64,000 bases of DNA, taken from positions 6,659,501 to 6,723,500 of the forward strand of contig AP031355.1 in NCBI GenBank assembly GCA_037833965.1, read 5' to 3'. Shown here piece after piece: positions 1-12,589 of this stretch (positions are counted from its first letter, which is position 1; each line of letters opens with the position of its first letter). A program made the translations under genes and the position numbers. The notes below the pieces were generated by a model. That model had not been told where the DNA came from, did not search any database, and saw only the letters and a list, made by a program, of their open reading frames with translations. The stretch comes from Marchantia polymorpha subsp. ruderalis (Eukaryota; Streptophyta; Marchantiopsida; Marchantiales; Marchantiaceae).

Positions 1-361
1 TATCGTAAACAGAGATTCCTTACCAGGAGGATGAATATTAGCGAGATGATGAAATTTATAAGTTCTTTGATGCCCCTCGCTCACCATGAATGGATCTATC
101 GAGGGATTATGCTACAGACAGCAAATTCTAGGAAAAAACAATGCTAAATCGTGGCATATTGCATGTCTTTCTTGAACTAAGATACGCAGTTCTAGCTCCT
201 CATTAATCACTGCTTGTAGTCGTCAGAAACATAAGTGTATTATTTCTCAACAGGGACATGATCTGTGCATACTTATCAGACATGTCCAAGTTACTTCGTG
301 GTAGCGACTAAGAGTTCTGTATGTCTCAGGTCGAATCACATCGTGGTGACATCGATTCGAT
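1..361. repeat. Flank of duplicated unit, inverted copy of about 15880-16240
   Basis: This stretch has no gene. Read in reverse complement it matches the DNA at about 15880-16240, with shared blocks such as the ATCACATCGTGGTGAC type motif next to the pseudogene and a shared GATTATGCTACAGAC block further out. It is the upstream flank of the pseudogene that begins near 362, so positions 1-820 and 15400-16240 are diverged inverted duplicates. Confidence 0.6.
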
Positions 362-800
362 AGGATGGATACAGACACGGGCTCTGTATTTGACTTCTCA
401 CTGCAATCAGTCTATCACCTTGCAGCAAGTCACCAGCTTGTTTTAGTCCAGGTACTCTCCCACAACTCTTTCTCATGGACTTGGCACCTCAATGCTATCG
501 TGACTTCTGTGCTTGCTGCAGCCCCATTCGTCATATCTGCACTCAATCCTCCACCTTTGAAAATGAGTAATATAACTGTGATTTGACGTGACTGTAGACT
601 CTGCTTTAGGTTAGAGATGGTTGCCCGCACTGTCACATCCGTCTTTTGACCCGTGGACGATTGATTTGTACTATGCTCGGCTCTACGTTGAAGATCTGGA
701 ATCTTTTGCACTATTGAATACGGCGCAGACAGTCAAAACAGTGGTCGGTAAAGTTGTAGTTATGGTCGACCACAATGCGGTCAACGAATACATGTGAAAA
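362..800 (+). pseudogene. Decayed copy of the small secreted hydrophobic protein gene
   Basis: The translation near 480-545 (TWHLNAIVTSVLAAAP) matches the signal peptide of the intact copy at 24070 (TAHFIAIVASVLAAAT). The DNA from 545 to 800 still aligns in outline with the rest of that gene, including the end that would encode the VVVMVxxNxVNEY part. Frameshifts and stop codons (TGA near 584) break the frame after about 73 codons. The best counterpart is the minus-strand pseudogene at 15403-15749, with which it shares upstream sequence. No function is expected. Confidence 0.7.
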
Positions 801-1261
801 AACGAGGAAAACGAGGAGGTTCCATAACGTCTTACCTGAATGAAGCCAAATGCGTAATATGGGGCTGGCCACCAGAATTAAGTACCTCCTTCAATGTCAG
901 TACATCATCGTAATAACCTTCAACAACGCTGAATACCTCCCATGCACCGGGGTTAAAGAGTTCTTGAGCCTAATGGATGCGAGCTAAAACGACAAATTCA
1001 AGTATTGCATGTTCTTGCTTGCATGACCATGAGAGTTATGTGCCAGGTTTTCGCTCTACGATGGATAGTTGTGCGTTTAGCTCCACATATCATAAGTGAA
1101 GAATATTTGTTAGGATAGAGACATGCAGAGTCAAGCAGAGTCAGCATGCGTGTGGTAATAGGATCGCAAAAACTATTCGTTTTGAGAATGTTTGGCAAGG
1201 CATGCCCCTAAACGGTTTGTGGCAATTGTGGGGCTTCTGGTGGCAATTGTGGGGCTCAATT

Positions 1262-1665
1262 ACAGTAACTCGGCAAGGAAGACCAAGTGCTGTACCTTGC
1301 GGTGCGAACTTCCGTCACCACGGGCCGCAGGTGTTGACTTGCTTGACTGTTTTCGTAAAGATCCTTTGTGATGGTCTTCTTATCCTTGACCTCATCAAGG
1401 ACGCACACGAGGCTTAGTTATTATCGTGCGGATACAGGATTGTTTATATATATATTTAACAAAGTTTAATACATTAAAGAAAACTATATACAGATGACAA
1501 TAGCTTGGCCCCACATGTCCTACGTCCTTTACGGAGGTTTGTGTGGATCGAATGAACAAAGTTAAGCAGGTCGATCATGCGGGGTCAAGACATGCCGCCG
1601 CTTGTCACGGAAGTTCGAACCGCGAGGTACAGCACTTCACATTCTTTGCCGAGCTACTGTATGGG
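1262..1665. repeat. Imperfect large inverted repeat
   Basis: The arm at about 1262-1350 and the arm at about 1574-1665 are imperfect reverse complements, sharing for example GTGCTGTACCT and CGAACTTCCGT. A short tandem duplication (TGGCAATTGTGGGGCT, at about 1221 and 1241) sits beside the left arm. Related sequence occurs at about 9235-9370, so this is part of the duplicated-unit flank. No gene is seen. Confidence 0.55.
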
Positions 1666-1669
1666 AGGA

Positions 1670-2870
1670 GTGACGTCCCATCGTGCAACGTTGTTTCACC
1701 ATTGACGAGAGCTTCGTTCTTGGATCGGTGTTCTTGTCATGGAGGCTGCTGAATGTTGTGATCGACGTCGATCACGGTGAACCTCACGACAGAAAAAGTG
1801 ACGAGTGAGAAGACCTGCGAACTCGAAGTCTAAGACTATCTAGATTCCCCGTATTAAGAAGGATTGAAGAAGGAACCCAAGTGTTTACCAAGTATGAATA
1901 TCGTAAATCCGATACGCTTCTGACATACATGAGCACTTTATTGATCCTGGTGACCAGTGCTATGGAAGAAACGATGACGACTAGACACACGCTCAGTGTT
2001 GTAACCTAGTCTTCACGGACATGTATAGCACTTACACCTCGGTATCGCTGGAATTTTGCCTCATTCCAACAACTGGACGCAGACGTCTTGAATGGCTTAC
2101 CTTGAAAGGTTCAAATGTCGTTTGCAAAAATCTGTCTCATTGTCTGAAGTGGTAATTTTCATTTATTTTTTTTTCACTCAGGAACGTCGGGAGCGAATGA
2201 GGTCAAATGCACAGACATCGTCCGACAAGAAAATTAGACCTCTCTTAGTTGAAAGTATTGATCATGTGATCGACAAGATTCAGTAAAGCAAGCACGGTCA
2301 ATTGTGTCTGACGATGGCAACAATAAGTGTCTTGTCCGTTCCATCTCAAACAAGAATGTCATTTTATGGCTTCACTTTACTCATTTTTGTTTTCTGCTTG
2401 GTCTATTTGCACGCAGCATTCTGTAGCACTTGTCGTATAATTAAGGTATAATTAAACTGCTACCTCTTCATCATGGACGCAAGGTCGAATATTTATTGCG
2501 TAAACCACGACTTTCACTCCAAGTGTAGTTATATGGACGGGTTTGTCGCGATTGGATGAAAGCTGAGTAAGTAGTTCATCCATTCTTGAGAACTGTGGCC
2601 TTTGGTCACGGAACCTATCACGTAAAGAGCAGTATCAAGCCTTTGACTGAAGCTTTGAAGTGCGAACCAGCATCCACGAATGCATTCTTCATTGAAGTCA
2701 TCAAGTTGTCAGGTCAATCGATATCGATGAGAAGGAGATTTTCAATTGCAAAGAAGCAAAATCATGTTACAGATGAAGCCTCTGCGTAACCAGACAAAGG
2801 AAAACCCCATTATTCCTTGCTTTAGTTTAAATCATCATAGCATTTCATTGCCTGTTTTGGTGATTAGTAG
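1670..2870. repeat. Inverted copy of the unit's upstream flank; no gene
   Basis: In reverse complement this stretch follows the order seen at about 8430-9200, 12600-13600 and 19580-20000, and in the same orientation that at 22000-23000. Examples are the block around 1785-1860 and the block around 2590-2640. Only short chance reading frames are present. Confidence 0.5.
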
Positions 2871-2874
2871 ATAT

Positions 2875-3060
2875 AAGAGTCGAGACGGCGGTTGACACAG
2901 TCGCAGTCCTCGTCAAAAATTTGGTCAAGAGTTACCTACTTCAGTGTAAGTCACTGAAAGCTCTCATCCTGATGTATACCTCCACAGCATGTCATACTCA
3001 AGTTTCATTTTACAAGATGTCTGAGAATTCTTGGAACGCGTTTAGCAGATCATTCTATCT
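2875..3060 (+). pseudogene. 3' fragment of the small secreted protein gene
   Basis: Sequence from about 2880 aligns with the last third of the intact gene at 24385-24540: the codons for VETAVGTVAVLVNNVVKGYL, then CTTCAGTGTAAGT, then a similar tail with CTCCACAGCATGTCATA. The 5' two thirds are absent and the fragment joins upstream-flank DNA at about 2870, so a deletion removed the start. The conserved GTAAGT after the last cysteine codon survives here too. Confidence 0.75.
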
Positions 3061-4610
3061 TGATGAATTGCCATTTGTTCGAACTTAAGCTGAATTCTAT
3101 TTGCAAGCAGACTATCTATCCTGTGAATGACTACTGGCGTTAATTTGATATGAACATTCATGTCTGTATTGTAAATTGCAAAATCTGTTCGCACAAGCCC
3201 ACGGTCAGAAACAGTTCGGGCGAATCCTGAGGACACGAATTATAGAGCTGTTAGTGTTCTCATCCACTATCGAACATTTCTACGGCATATAACGAATTGT
3301 TACGATAGATACGCTCCTCTCTTGACAATTGTACCTCATCTTATATATACATGATTAAAGAAGCCCTGGACCACGGCAATGATTCAGTATTCGAATATGC
3401 ATTGATAGTGAATTATGAGCATGCCTTTCTCTCTGCAGCCTTCGGTTTGATCTGTTGTTGACTTCACGCCTCATGAGCATTTTCGAGTATACCAAACATG
3501 TTACTCATCCTGCCAATTTAGACCTCAATTCTAAATATGATGAGTTTCAAAGTCAAAGCAGCCCTAAAACAAGTCTGTGATGGAAACTGAAAAATTATCT
3601 AAGACATATCTATTTCCGGAGGTAGAAGGTAAGGATTAATTATCTCCTGGAACAAGAATTGAAGATTTGTATACTAGGCGTGTCAAATATAACTTTGGTC
3701 ATGGAACTTCTAGGCTGAAAATGTTTGTCGTGGTTATGACGTCGGGAGACACTGTTGACTTTATTTTCCTGTGCATCAGATCGTAAATATCCTGAGAGCT
3801 CATTGTGTAAAAGCCAACTCTTTGATTGAATTGAGATCATATCCTATTTAACTCATGAAACATTTTTCCGGATATTGTATACGGAACTTACTTTTGATGG
3901 CAAAATTCTACAGGACTATCTTATTTTCTATTTTTTTCTTTGTTTCTAAGTTGACTTCCTTTCAGGCATCGATTCTGTAGATGAAGCTAGCATGATTGAA
4001 CTTACAAAGATATACTTACGAAAATAAACTCAGCACATAACGGCGATCCTGGTGTTCCGGGGATGATCTGAATTCGACCGATTCGTTCGACCTGCATATG
4101 CTTACAACAAGGCCAAAAAAAACATTATGATGAATATAAACGTATCGATTGTCAAAACGATCGATCGAAGTCGATATAATCACTCAGCTTCAGGAGCTAC
4201 TATTACAGTTACGAAGACAGACAACTGCAAGAACGCAGGTTGAAACTCTGAATTATCGGGAAACAAAATAATCTTATTAGTTTCAATTTTGTTCTTTTGA
4301 CAAAACTCGACTTTTCTGAGGGAAGTTTGAAATATTGGTGGAATGGAACTTTAACACTAAATATAAGATTTCTATAGCAATGTTAAGTTCATTTTACCTG
4401 AAAAAGAGCCAACTTCAGACTTTCTTTTATGGCCAACCGGTTTGCGTAAATAGGTGAACCTTTCACCTCAAAGTTTTTTCTACACCACTACTTGAAAAAA
4501 TAACCTTTGATATTTTGTTTCATGCTCGGGTAACAACTATCACTCACTATGGCTCAAAGGATGTGAATAAATAAAATATTGAGATACTTCAGAAATAGTA
4601 GTTTACAACA
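3061..4610. other. No gene recognised (downstream flank of unit)
   Basis: AT-moderate DNA with only short reading frames. Parts resemble about 24560-25900 downstream of the intact gene, so it is the 3' flank of the truncated copy. No further feature is supported. Confidence 0.45.
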
Positions 4611-4617
4611 ATTTGTT

Positions 4618-4890
4618 TACTTTCAACACTATTCGTTTGGGCATGCAGGGTGTCTGACATATCAATGCTCGGACATTCTCTGCACTATTCATTTGGCAAT
4701 TTGGTGACTATAGGCATGCTCACTCTGCCCAACGAGCATATGTTGATAGAATCTAAATGTGAAAACGTGTAAGATACGTGAGGATCATGTCTGAATTCTA
4801 TATTTATACACTTAATACTATTCATTTGGGCATGCATAGTCTCGGACATTATCTGTAGTATTGATTTTGGCAATCCAATGACAAGATGGT
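4618..4890. repeat. Two diverged copies of a roughly 80-bp motif
   Basis: ACTATTCxTTTGGGCATGCA followed by a GTCTxxxACAT and GGACATT(C/A)TCTGTA type block occurs at about 4629-4700 and again at about 4808-4870. The same motif recurs once in each unit near 14970, 20660 and 25990, so it marks the downstream flank of the secreted-protein gene units. Confidence 0.5.
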
Positions 4891-4899
4891 CATGCAGCC

Positions 4900-5200
4900 A
4901 TGAACAAAGAAGACTTGATTGTGTCGTTTGAGCTCGGTCGGATACATGATGCGCAACAACTCTTATACCCTGTGCATTGTGAGACAGTAAGCCGTGTTGT
5001 AAGCCCTCATGATGAGATACTTACATTTAAAGGGCTATCATAATATGGGGCCTAGCCCCATGTTTAATATTTGGATTTATTCAGATTTATTCAGTAACGT
5101 GATGGGTCTGTCTTATTATGTGTTCTGTTATATTATTCAGTGCACATATATTCGTGGACCATATTGTGGTACACTATAACTGCAACTTCCTGTCTTTTTT
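4900..5200 (-). pseudogene. Remnant of unit flank and the extreme 3' end of the gene family
   Basis: Positions 4965-5200 match 15255-15450 and 20945-21150, which lead into the 3' ends of the pseudogenes there. Only the last few tens of bases of the former gene remain (about 5138-5195, minus sense). It is a relic and encodes nothing. Confidence 0.5.
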
Positions 5201-6405
5201 CAAATCAGTATAGCTCTTTCGAGTTGCAGTTTCATCTCATTTTCAGCAAAAGTTACCAGAGTCAATGTTGTCAAATTCATTTTCCAGCTTGATACGTCCA
5301 AGAATTTATACTGGATTAAGTGATAGTTCTAAACTTTTGTTGTTGGCAATGAAAAGAATGATTTGTTCTTAGTTCGTAGGATATGCACATCTGCAATTGA
5401 ATCTTCTGTTGCAACACGGAGCATAGTTGTATTGTGTACATCAATCAATGATGCAGAAAAAAAAACTGAGAATATGGTTCTAACGATCAAAACGGTCAAG
5501 CGACACTATGATACCAATGAAGTACATCCCTCGGACATATTTTGATGAACTATTTCGTAACTTTCTAATAAGGAGGTGGATATGGAAAAATGACTGGAGT
5601 AAGCGCCTGTTCTTTCACCTGGTTTTGTTAAGTATATATATGTGCAAAATTTAGTTCTCATTGAAGTTCCCACATGATGCTTTTAATAAGAACGCAGTCG
5701 TGGATGCTTGTTCGCAGCTTTACAGCTTCATGTAAAGACGTGGTAATGCACTTGCACTGATAGGCTCTGTGACCAACTGCCTGAGTTCTCATGAGCAAAT
5801 GAAATGCCTACTTTGCTCTTCTCAAATCCCAGGCAAACATGGCAATTCCAGAAATTTTGGAGAAGAGAGAACATATGATGTCAAAGCGGATACAGAGAAG
5901 TAAATGGAAGCACTGAGAGTGCATGCATCAAAGATAGTGAAGGAGATCTTATTCAACGCTGACAGTGCGATGAAACTCATCATGACCAAAATGTCATGGT
6001 AATTGAAGAAAATAAACAGTTAAGAGAAGCGAACACAGAACTAACCAATGCAGACATGAGTGCATCTCATAGTTGGTAAAATCAATCCTCTTTATTATCT
6101 GTCTATGAAATGATCATCACTGGATGACTCGATGACTCTCTTTCATCCTATGTATAAGATGAATGAAAATATTCAAGAGAGGAGCGTATCGACTTCTGTG
6201 TATGCCATAAAATGGTGGGATAGTTGGTAAAAACACTAAAAGTTATCTGATTCGTGTCCACCGGGAATCAGCCGACCTGCTTCTGAGCATGGGCTTCTGC
6301 AATTTAAAATAGAGATCTGAATGTCAAATTCATTTCATTTGTATTTCGAAAATCACTAGTCTTCTCGGAAATCATTCAATCAAAATAGCAACATATGAAC
6401 TTCAT
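5201..6405. other. No gene recognised between units
   Basis: The block at 5690-5810 is a diverged copy of the sequence at 12605-12735 and 19580-19690. No coding potential is recognised. The last part (6180-6400) is downstream sequence of the intact minus-strand gene and has a counterpart at about 17540-17710. Confidence 0.45.
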
Positions 6406-6903
6406 CTAATTAGAATTAGCTGCAAAATGTGTCCAAGAAATCCCAAACATCTTGTGAAACGAAACTTGAATGTGACGATTATCAAGTTTCATCAGGATGA
6501 GAGCCTTCAGATACTTACACTGAAGTAGGTAGCCCTTGACCACATTGTTGACGAGAACTGCAACCGTGCCCACCGCTGTCTCGACGATCTGAACCGTTCC
6601 ATTCAAGGGCACCACAACGTTAACGGTGCGCAAGACCCCATCGATCACAGCGGAGATCTTCCAGGTCAGGCCGAGCAGACTGGAGACGAGGCCCGTTATG
6701 GTGTACAGCACGGACTGGACGGTGTGGGCAACGACGGTGATGACACCAAGTGACCCGAGCTGGAGACCCGGTATGAGCACGATGTTCACATTGACGTCAA
6801 AATCGCAGTCATTTTTAAGGCTGGAGGAGTAGGATGCAGCTGCGGCAAAGGTGGCTGCAGCAAGCACTGAGGCCACAATAGCAATGAGGTGAGCGGTCTT
6901 CAT
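6406..6903 (-). CDS. Small secreted hydrophobic protein, family copy 1
   Basis: I do not recognise the family. The reading frame from the ATG at 6903 gives 165 residues; this start is chosen because the signal peptide begins there and all copies share it. Residues 1-23 are a clear signal peptide ending in an Ala-rich run, with likely cleavage before SYSSS. The mature part has a short charged segment with a cysteine (KNDCDFD), then about 90 residues rich in Val, Leu, Ile and Gly with few charges, ending in a second cysteine (YLLQC). The pair of cysteines and the hydrophobic body suggest a small cell-surface or apoplastic protein, perhaps surface-active, but this is inference. Against copies 2 and 3 it differs at only a few residues (SSLL for AGLL, L for F at residue 6). 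A GTAAGT (minus strand) right after the Cys codon may be a splice donor, so the last 36 residues may be intronic. Confidence 0.75.
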   Translation of the reverse strand: MKTAHLIAIVASVLAAATFAAAASYSSSLKNDCDFDVNVNIVLIPGLQLGSLGVITVVAHTVQSVLYTITGLVSSLLGLTWKISAVIDGVLRTVNVVVPLNGTVQIVETAVGTVAVLVNNVVKGYLLQCKYLKALILMKLDNRHIQVSFHKMFGISWTHFAANSN

Positions 6904-7025
6904 TCTGATTGAAGAGATGGAAGTGGTGGACAGGCACTGTGAGTGAACACGAGGCTGCTGAAGTGCTGCAAATTGATACAATTCAGGTGAGAATGAGAGT
7001 GTGCTTATTGTTGAATAGGAGGTGG

Positions 7026-7033
7026 TTTATATA
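7026..7033 (-). promoter_or_regulatory. TATA box of copy 1
   Basis: TATATAAA on the minus strand, about 120 bases before the ATG at 6903, at the same place as in copies 2 and 3. Just upstream lies a GGGCC type block and then, in mRNA sense, TGACCTCACCTCGAAA, also conserved in the other two copies. Confidence 0.7.
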
Positions 7034-7049
7034 GGCCCAGGGGGTGCTT

Positions 7050-9400
7050 CTTTTCGAGGTGAGGTCATAATCTCTCCCAAAACCTTCCTAGACACAACAC
7101 TTTTTGACCGAGTAAATATACAGAAAATTCGTGGAATTGGTGCTCGTGTAGAGACAAGGTCCGCTATGAAACAGCTTAAGCACTGTGGCTCATATGCACA
7201 AGTTACTGGTCACCACGTAATCACAAAAATTTTCACCAAGACGTTGAAATGTTTTTCAAGAGTACTCTAGATAGAATACATCTACTGGCAGCAATAATAC
7301 CCACATGAGCAAATCGAGAATTCCATGTAAAACGACTGATGGTTTCGTTCTTGGTAAAAAGTACTCAGTAGAGGTCTACTTTTCACTTGGACGAGAATTG
7401 AGTGTGATTTCCTGCAGGTTGCGCCTATAAAGCTTGTTTTGCAGAGCTTTCCTGTGACAAAGACCACGGTAGTTGCAGGCGGGTTTCTGATATTTCATCA
7501 AGGTATTTTATAGACAGATTTTTCTAGAATAGCTCCTTTTGAATTACCATCAAGGCAATAACGCTTCTTAATCTTGCTTTTGTATATCGTACGTTCAAGG
7601 TACAGGGCCAAAGTTCAGCGCGTTATATATGCTCTAGATTAATGGATTTCATCAATTTCCAAACTTGGAGACAGTCCGCTGCATCATAATCTCAATGTTC
7701 TAAATTGCGCTCAGAATATGTTTTGTGGTGACGAGATTATTATCTGAATCTTTTTCTTCAGATCCAATATAAAGGAACTGAGAAAAAAATTTATCTTCAT
7801 TCCACACAAGTGGTGACAGAAGATGAATCAAACCAGATAAGGTATGCGGTCTCGAAACGATTTGAAGTAAAAGCCTACGTAGGGTCTATAATCTGCACTC
7901 GCGGATTCATCATCAACTTGTAATTGACAAACTTGAAGATAAGTTCGACTAGAATATAACTTTTGTAAATTTCCAGGTTTATTCGTCCGAGTAATAACTG
8001 TGCTTTATAATTGCTAGCCCAGGGCATTTATTGGTGGCAGTGAAAAATTGGAATGGGATACTTATATCGTTTTGGGTCTCGACCACTTTGTTGGTGAATG
8101 TTCTTATTCTCAATTTGTATGATTATGCATTATATTGTTTATTTCAAAGTAAATTTATTTCACACTCAATTACACTATCAACTAATATTCATGTATTAAG
8201 ATATGAATCAAACAATAAGGAAAACTCGTTCCTGCTAAATGTATGTTACTAACCAACAGAACGGACAATCTAACGCCATGCTGTCATAAGTAAAACCTGG
8301 AATACTAGCTTTTTCCTTTTCCTTGTCCTCTGAGACAATATCTGTAATAAAATTTGACATCCTGACAGTTGAGAATTATTGTCTTATCAGTTATAGATCA
8401 ACATGACTGGCTATCAACCTCGATGAAGAACGCAAGCTGGATGCTGGCTCGCAATTCACATACTCTGTGAAAGGCGCGTACTGCGTTTGAGGCGATAGGT
8501 TCTGTAACGAAAGGCCTATGAGTAGATGAACTACCCAGTCTGCTTTCCAAATAACGACAATCGCAGTAAATCATGGTTTCCGAAATTGATCTACAAGCTG
8601 CGTTAACGATAAGAACATAGCGGTGTAGTTATACCTGGGGCGACAAGTGCAACAGAATGCTGCGTGGAAATAGCCAAAAAATGTAGGAAAAGCAATGAAA
8701 AATATATGGAAGAACATTCTGGTTTGGGATGAACTCGAGTCGCCACTTGCTGTTCCCATTGTCAGATCGAATGGACCATGCTCGCTTTAATCAATCAAGT
8801 CGACTGCATGAACAACTCTTTCTACTAAGAAATGTCTAACTCATCAGACAATGCCTGTGCGTTTGACTTCATTGATAATCTGCATGTAGAGAACATCGGA
8901 TGTATTTCCTCACTGAAATAGTAATAGCTGAAAATTACCAGTTCGGAGAAGTAAACACATTTCTGCGATGACAGCTGAACATCAAATGATGAAAAAAGTG
9001 CTCATGCATGCATCAACCGTATTAGATCTACCGATGTTGATCCTGGTTAAAGATAACAAGAGATTCCTCTTCTTCGTTCCTTCTGAATAGGAGATACTAG
9101 ATCCACGCTCAGACTTGTACGTCGCCCGCTCTTCTCAATCCTCACTTTTCTGTCGTGAGGTTACACTTGATCGAGCTCAATCATTACATTACGTAGCCAT
9201 CAGATTTGTGTCAGATCCAATTTTATGCACCTTGCAGTAACTCAGTATGCCAAATGGTCAAACTGATGTACCTTGCTGTGCTGATTTCTATGACAACCAT
9301 GCGCAGGTCTTGACTGCGCTTGCCCCTTGAAACACTCCATGTGACACTGTGCTCACGATATGAGCAAAGGTCACGTTATAAAGAAAGTAGCTGAAAAGTA
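7050..9400. repeat. Upstream flank of copy 1, duplicated at 18370-20100 and inverted at 21840-23890
   Basis: No gene is recognised. Colinear blocks at 7400-7600, 7810-7930, 8270-8530 and 8600-9200 are found in the same order upstream of copy 2, and inverted upstream of copy 3. Divergence is clearly greater than in the coding part. The open frames here (such as 8031-8252) are AT-rich and without recognisable motifs. Confidence 0.55.
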
Positions 9401-12040
9401 TGGTTAAACGTGATGGACGATCATTGTAGTGATTTTAAGTTAGTTACTGTAAGTGTAGAGTGATTTAATTAGAGCTAAATCATCGCTGTCTAAAGAGTAA
9501 TGTGCATTGATGTGCACAAAATTGAGCACAATCATTTGTAATAAATAACAAGCACCAATAAAGCAAATAATTAACCTAATACAAAGAATTATATCGATGT
9601 ATATTTATGGGGTCCAGCGATGAATTTGTGTCAATATAATGTAGCACGTTCATTTATCAGAAATCACAATCACTATTAAATAACAAAGAGAGACAAGTAG
9701 AGAATAATCTGGTGTTAACTTCCAAGACAAGTCCCCGACAAGTATTCCTAAGAAGTAATCATCAAACAAACACATTCGTCGCCATTTCTCTTGTCCTTCA
9801 AAGAACAAATGAACTAGGTCTCTTTCTCTTATAGGGAATCACCTCATGTGTAATAATAGTCTAGTCTAATGTAAAAAATTAAAAAAACGAACCAGATATA
9901 TTAGTCATTCATACAATATAATAACTCTTTACAAAAGTTGAACAAGAAGAAGTCACATACTTGAGTTTTACAGATTTATCGCATGGATCATGAGAACTAT
10001 CAAAGTATTACATAAATTATAATTTTTAAAACTAGTGTGATAAATTCATCCTTGATTGATTAAAAATAAATTTGAAAGCGCTGTATAGAAGATACATGAA
10101 ATTATTCATCTATATATACATCTAAACTCTACAACTTTTAATCTAAGACTATACGTTATATACAGGAAGATACAAAGCATTCTCACTTTGGATATTTACG
10201 TTTTTTTATAATTATACTATGTATCTTAAGATACAAAATGTTATCATTCGGAGACCTATCACTGTGTATCTGTAAGTCATATCTGAATAAAGTATTCATA
10301 TTCTCCTCACTAAAACTACAATCTCTTTTGCTTCAAATGCAATTATATTTAAAATTTAGGATGTAATGTTATTTATGTGTATTCTAACTTTATATCAATA
10401 TTTGGGTGAAATCATGATATCGCATTTCTTATAAAGATTTTAGCATAATATTAATAATGATATGTTTGCAGGTGAAATATTATTTCACAAAGTGTAATAT
10501 ATATAAGTTTAAATTGATAAATTGTACTAATAATGACAAAATCTAGTTTGTTTCAATTTATGAGATAAGTAGGTTAATTTGAAGATTTTTTCAGAACAAT
10601 TTGAATAGAAAATTATTTCCCATGAAAATATTTCATCTTGTATAAGCATAAGATTTATTCAAGTATATTACTTTGAATAAAAAAATGTATTGAATTTTGA
10701 CACTGAGGAAATATGAAAACAAAAATTATCTTTCTAAATTATATAAACTCTTTAGTGACAGTTTGCTATATCAAGATATAAAATTTATCCCGTAACGTTC
10801 AATTAAATAAATTTTTATTGCCATGAATTTTCATTTCATTTTGAACCGATTGTAAACAAGTTAGATGATCTAAAATTTTCTTTATTGTGAAATATAATTA
10901 AATTATAATAAATAATATAAGAAAATTTTTTAAGGCAAGTATCACAAAACATTTGAAGTAACAATTTATTTCACGATATACTTTCTATTCTGTTACGTAT
11001 ACCTGAATTTTTATGAACATGGACTTGAAATGTCAAATGAATGTTGTATATAAGGTAAACGTAGAGTAAGATTTTTAGAAAATATATCAGTTTTAATATT
11101 CATTTTGAAGTCAAAAAATAACTTATATTGCAAATTGGCTCTCTCCTAAATTCATGGTCTTTTCTAACTCTTGCAATTGCACACACAAGAATTGATGCTT
11201 ATTTTTGTAACGCATTTTTTATGAATGTTTTATTGTCAATGAAATTAAAAAGTTGTGATTTTTCATATTTTGTGAAGATTTTAAAAAAATAGGTCATTAT
11301 AAACATATTCAAATATCGAATTACTCATTTTATTAAATATCGATAATGCTTCATATCCAAGTAAATAATTTGCTTCATTCTTTAGCATATATTTGATTTA
11401 TGTTTTATATCGCATAGAGAAATGTTCATCAAAAATTGCAACATTATTTTTAACAAATCTACAATGTAGACTTTTTTTAAGTAGGCCTTCTTTAGATAAT
11501 GAGGACGATAGCTACCCTACTTTGCAAAATTAACATAATTATGTGATCTTTCTAGATCAAAATTTCATTTTCTATCTTTAAGAAATTTTTTTTCCGTGAT
11601 TTTGAAAAAATCATAAATCAAGAATCCAGATGTATTTTCAGTTATATATATATATTTATTTATCTTAAAACATTTCAATGTTATTGCAATAGTAAGAACG
11701 TGAGACAAAGGATTTTCATCCAGGTCCGGACGGGAATTTTTATCATAATCAAAATATATAGCTATGAGAAAAACGAATGTGACATAAGATTATTTAAATT
11801 TCTATCTCAACAATTTATTCTTTCTGGGCTTCAGTTAACAATTTCGTTACATATATTATTATCAATTTTTTTAATCATATTTTTGTGTATTAATCTGAAT
11901 TCAAAGGCAATTATAACGCCTACGTAAACCACGTCATGAACAATACAGATGTGCAAATGAAGGCCATTTTGAAACCAAATAACACATTTATGGAATGTAC
12001 TAGGACTGATGTAATTTACAATAAGAAGTCTATGAGATTA
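9401..12040. other. AT-rich region without recognised genes
   Basis: Very AT-rich, with poly-A and poly-T runs and stop codons in all frames. The longest frame (11700-11927) is low-complexity and hydrophobic by composition. Decayed retrotransposon DNA is possible, but no motif was recognised. Confidence 0.5.
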
Positions 12041-12052
12041 TTTTCTTTTGTG

Positions 12053-12271
12053 ACAACTCCCAATTGTGACATCTATCTCTAACACCAATTTATGTTACTA
12101 TTAGGAGGTTATATTCAAGATTACCACCTCCCAATAATGACATCCAACTCTAACAACAACGTATGTTACGATAAGGATATTATACTCAAAATTAAACACT
12201 TCACTCTTGTGAATGACACCTCCCAATAGTGACGTAAAACTTTAGCACCAATGTACGTCACTATTGGGAGG
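12053..12271. repeat. Three diverged roughly 60-bp units; the last is a MITE-like hairpin
   Basis: Three related units begin near 12053, 12126 and 12213, each starting with an (A/C)CTCCCAATxxTGAC motif. In the third unit, 12219-12236 and 12254-12271 are perfect 18-bp inverted repeats (CCTCCCAATAGTGACGTA) around a 17-base spacer. The other two are degraded versions. This may be a small foldback element. Confidence 0.7.
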
Positions 12272-12589
12272 TTCAACTCTGTACTCTTATTGTCATAATA
12301 AAACATGCCACAAACTTTTATTTACTAATAATTCTTTATCTGCCGGCTTTGAGTCAGAGGTTGATGGCATCTTATGTGAATGCTACACATGGTCCTCACC
12401 ACCAAAATCCTCAAGCGAAATTATGATGCCAATGAAAGACATACCTCGTTAACTTTCGTTTATTTTCACAACTTTGTCGTTAAGTTTTCATTAACATTTT
12501 CTACTGACGTGATCAAGTAAAGCCTGGAGTACAGTAAGCGTTTTGTCATTCGCCTCGTTTCCGGGAGTCGACATGTGTACAACCATTTG

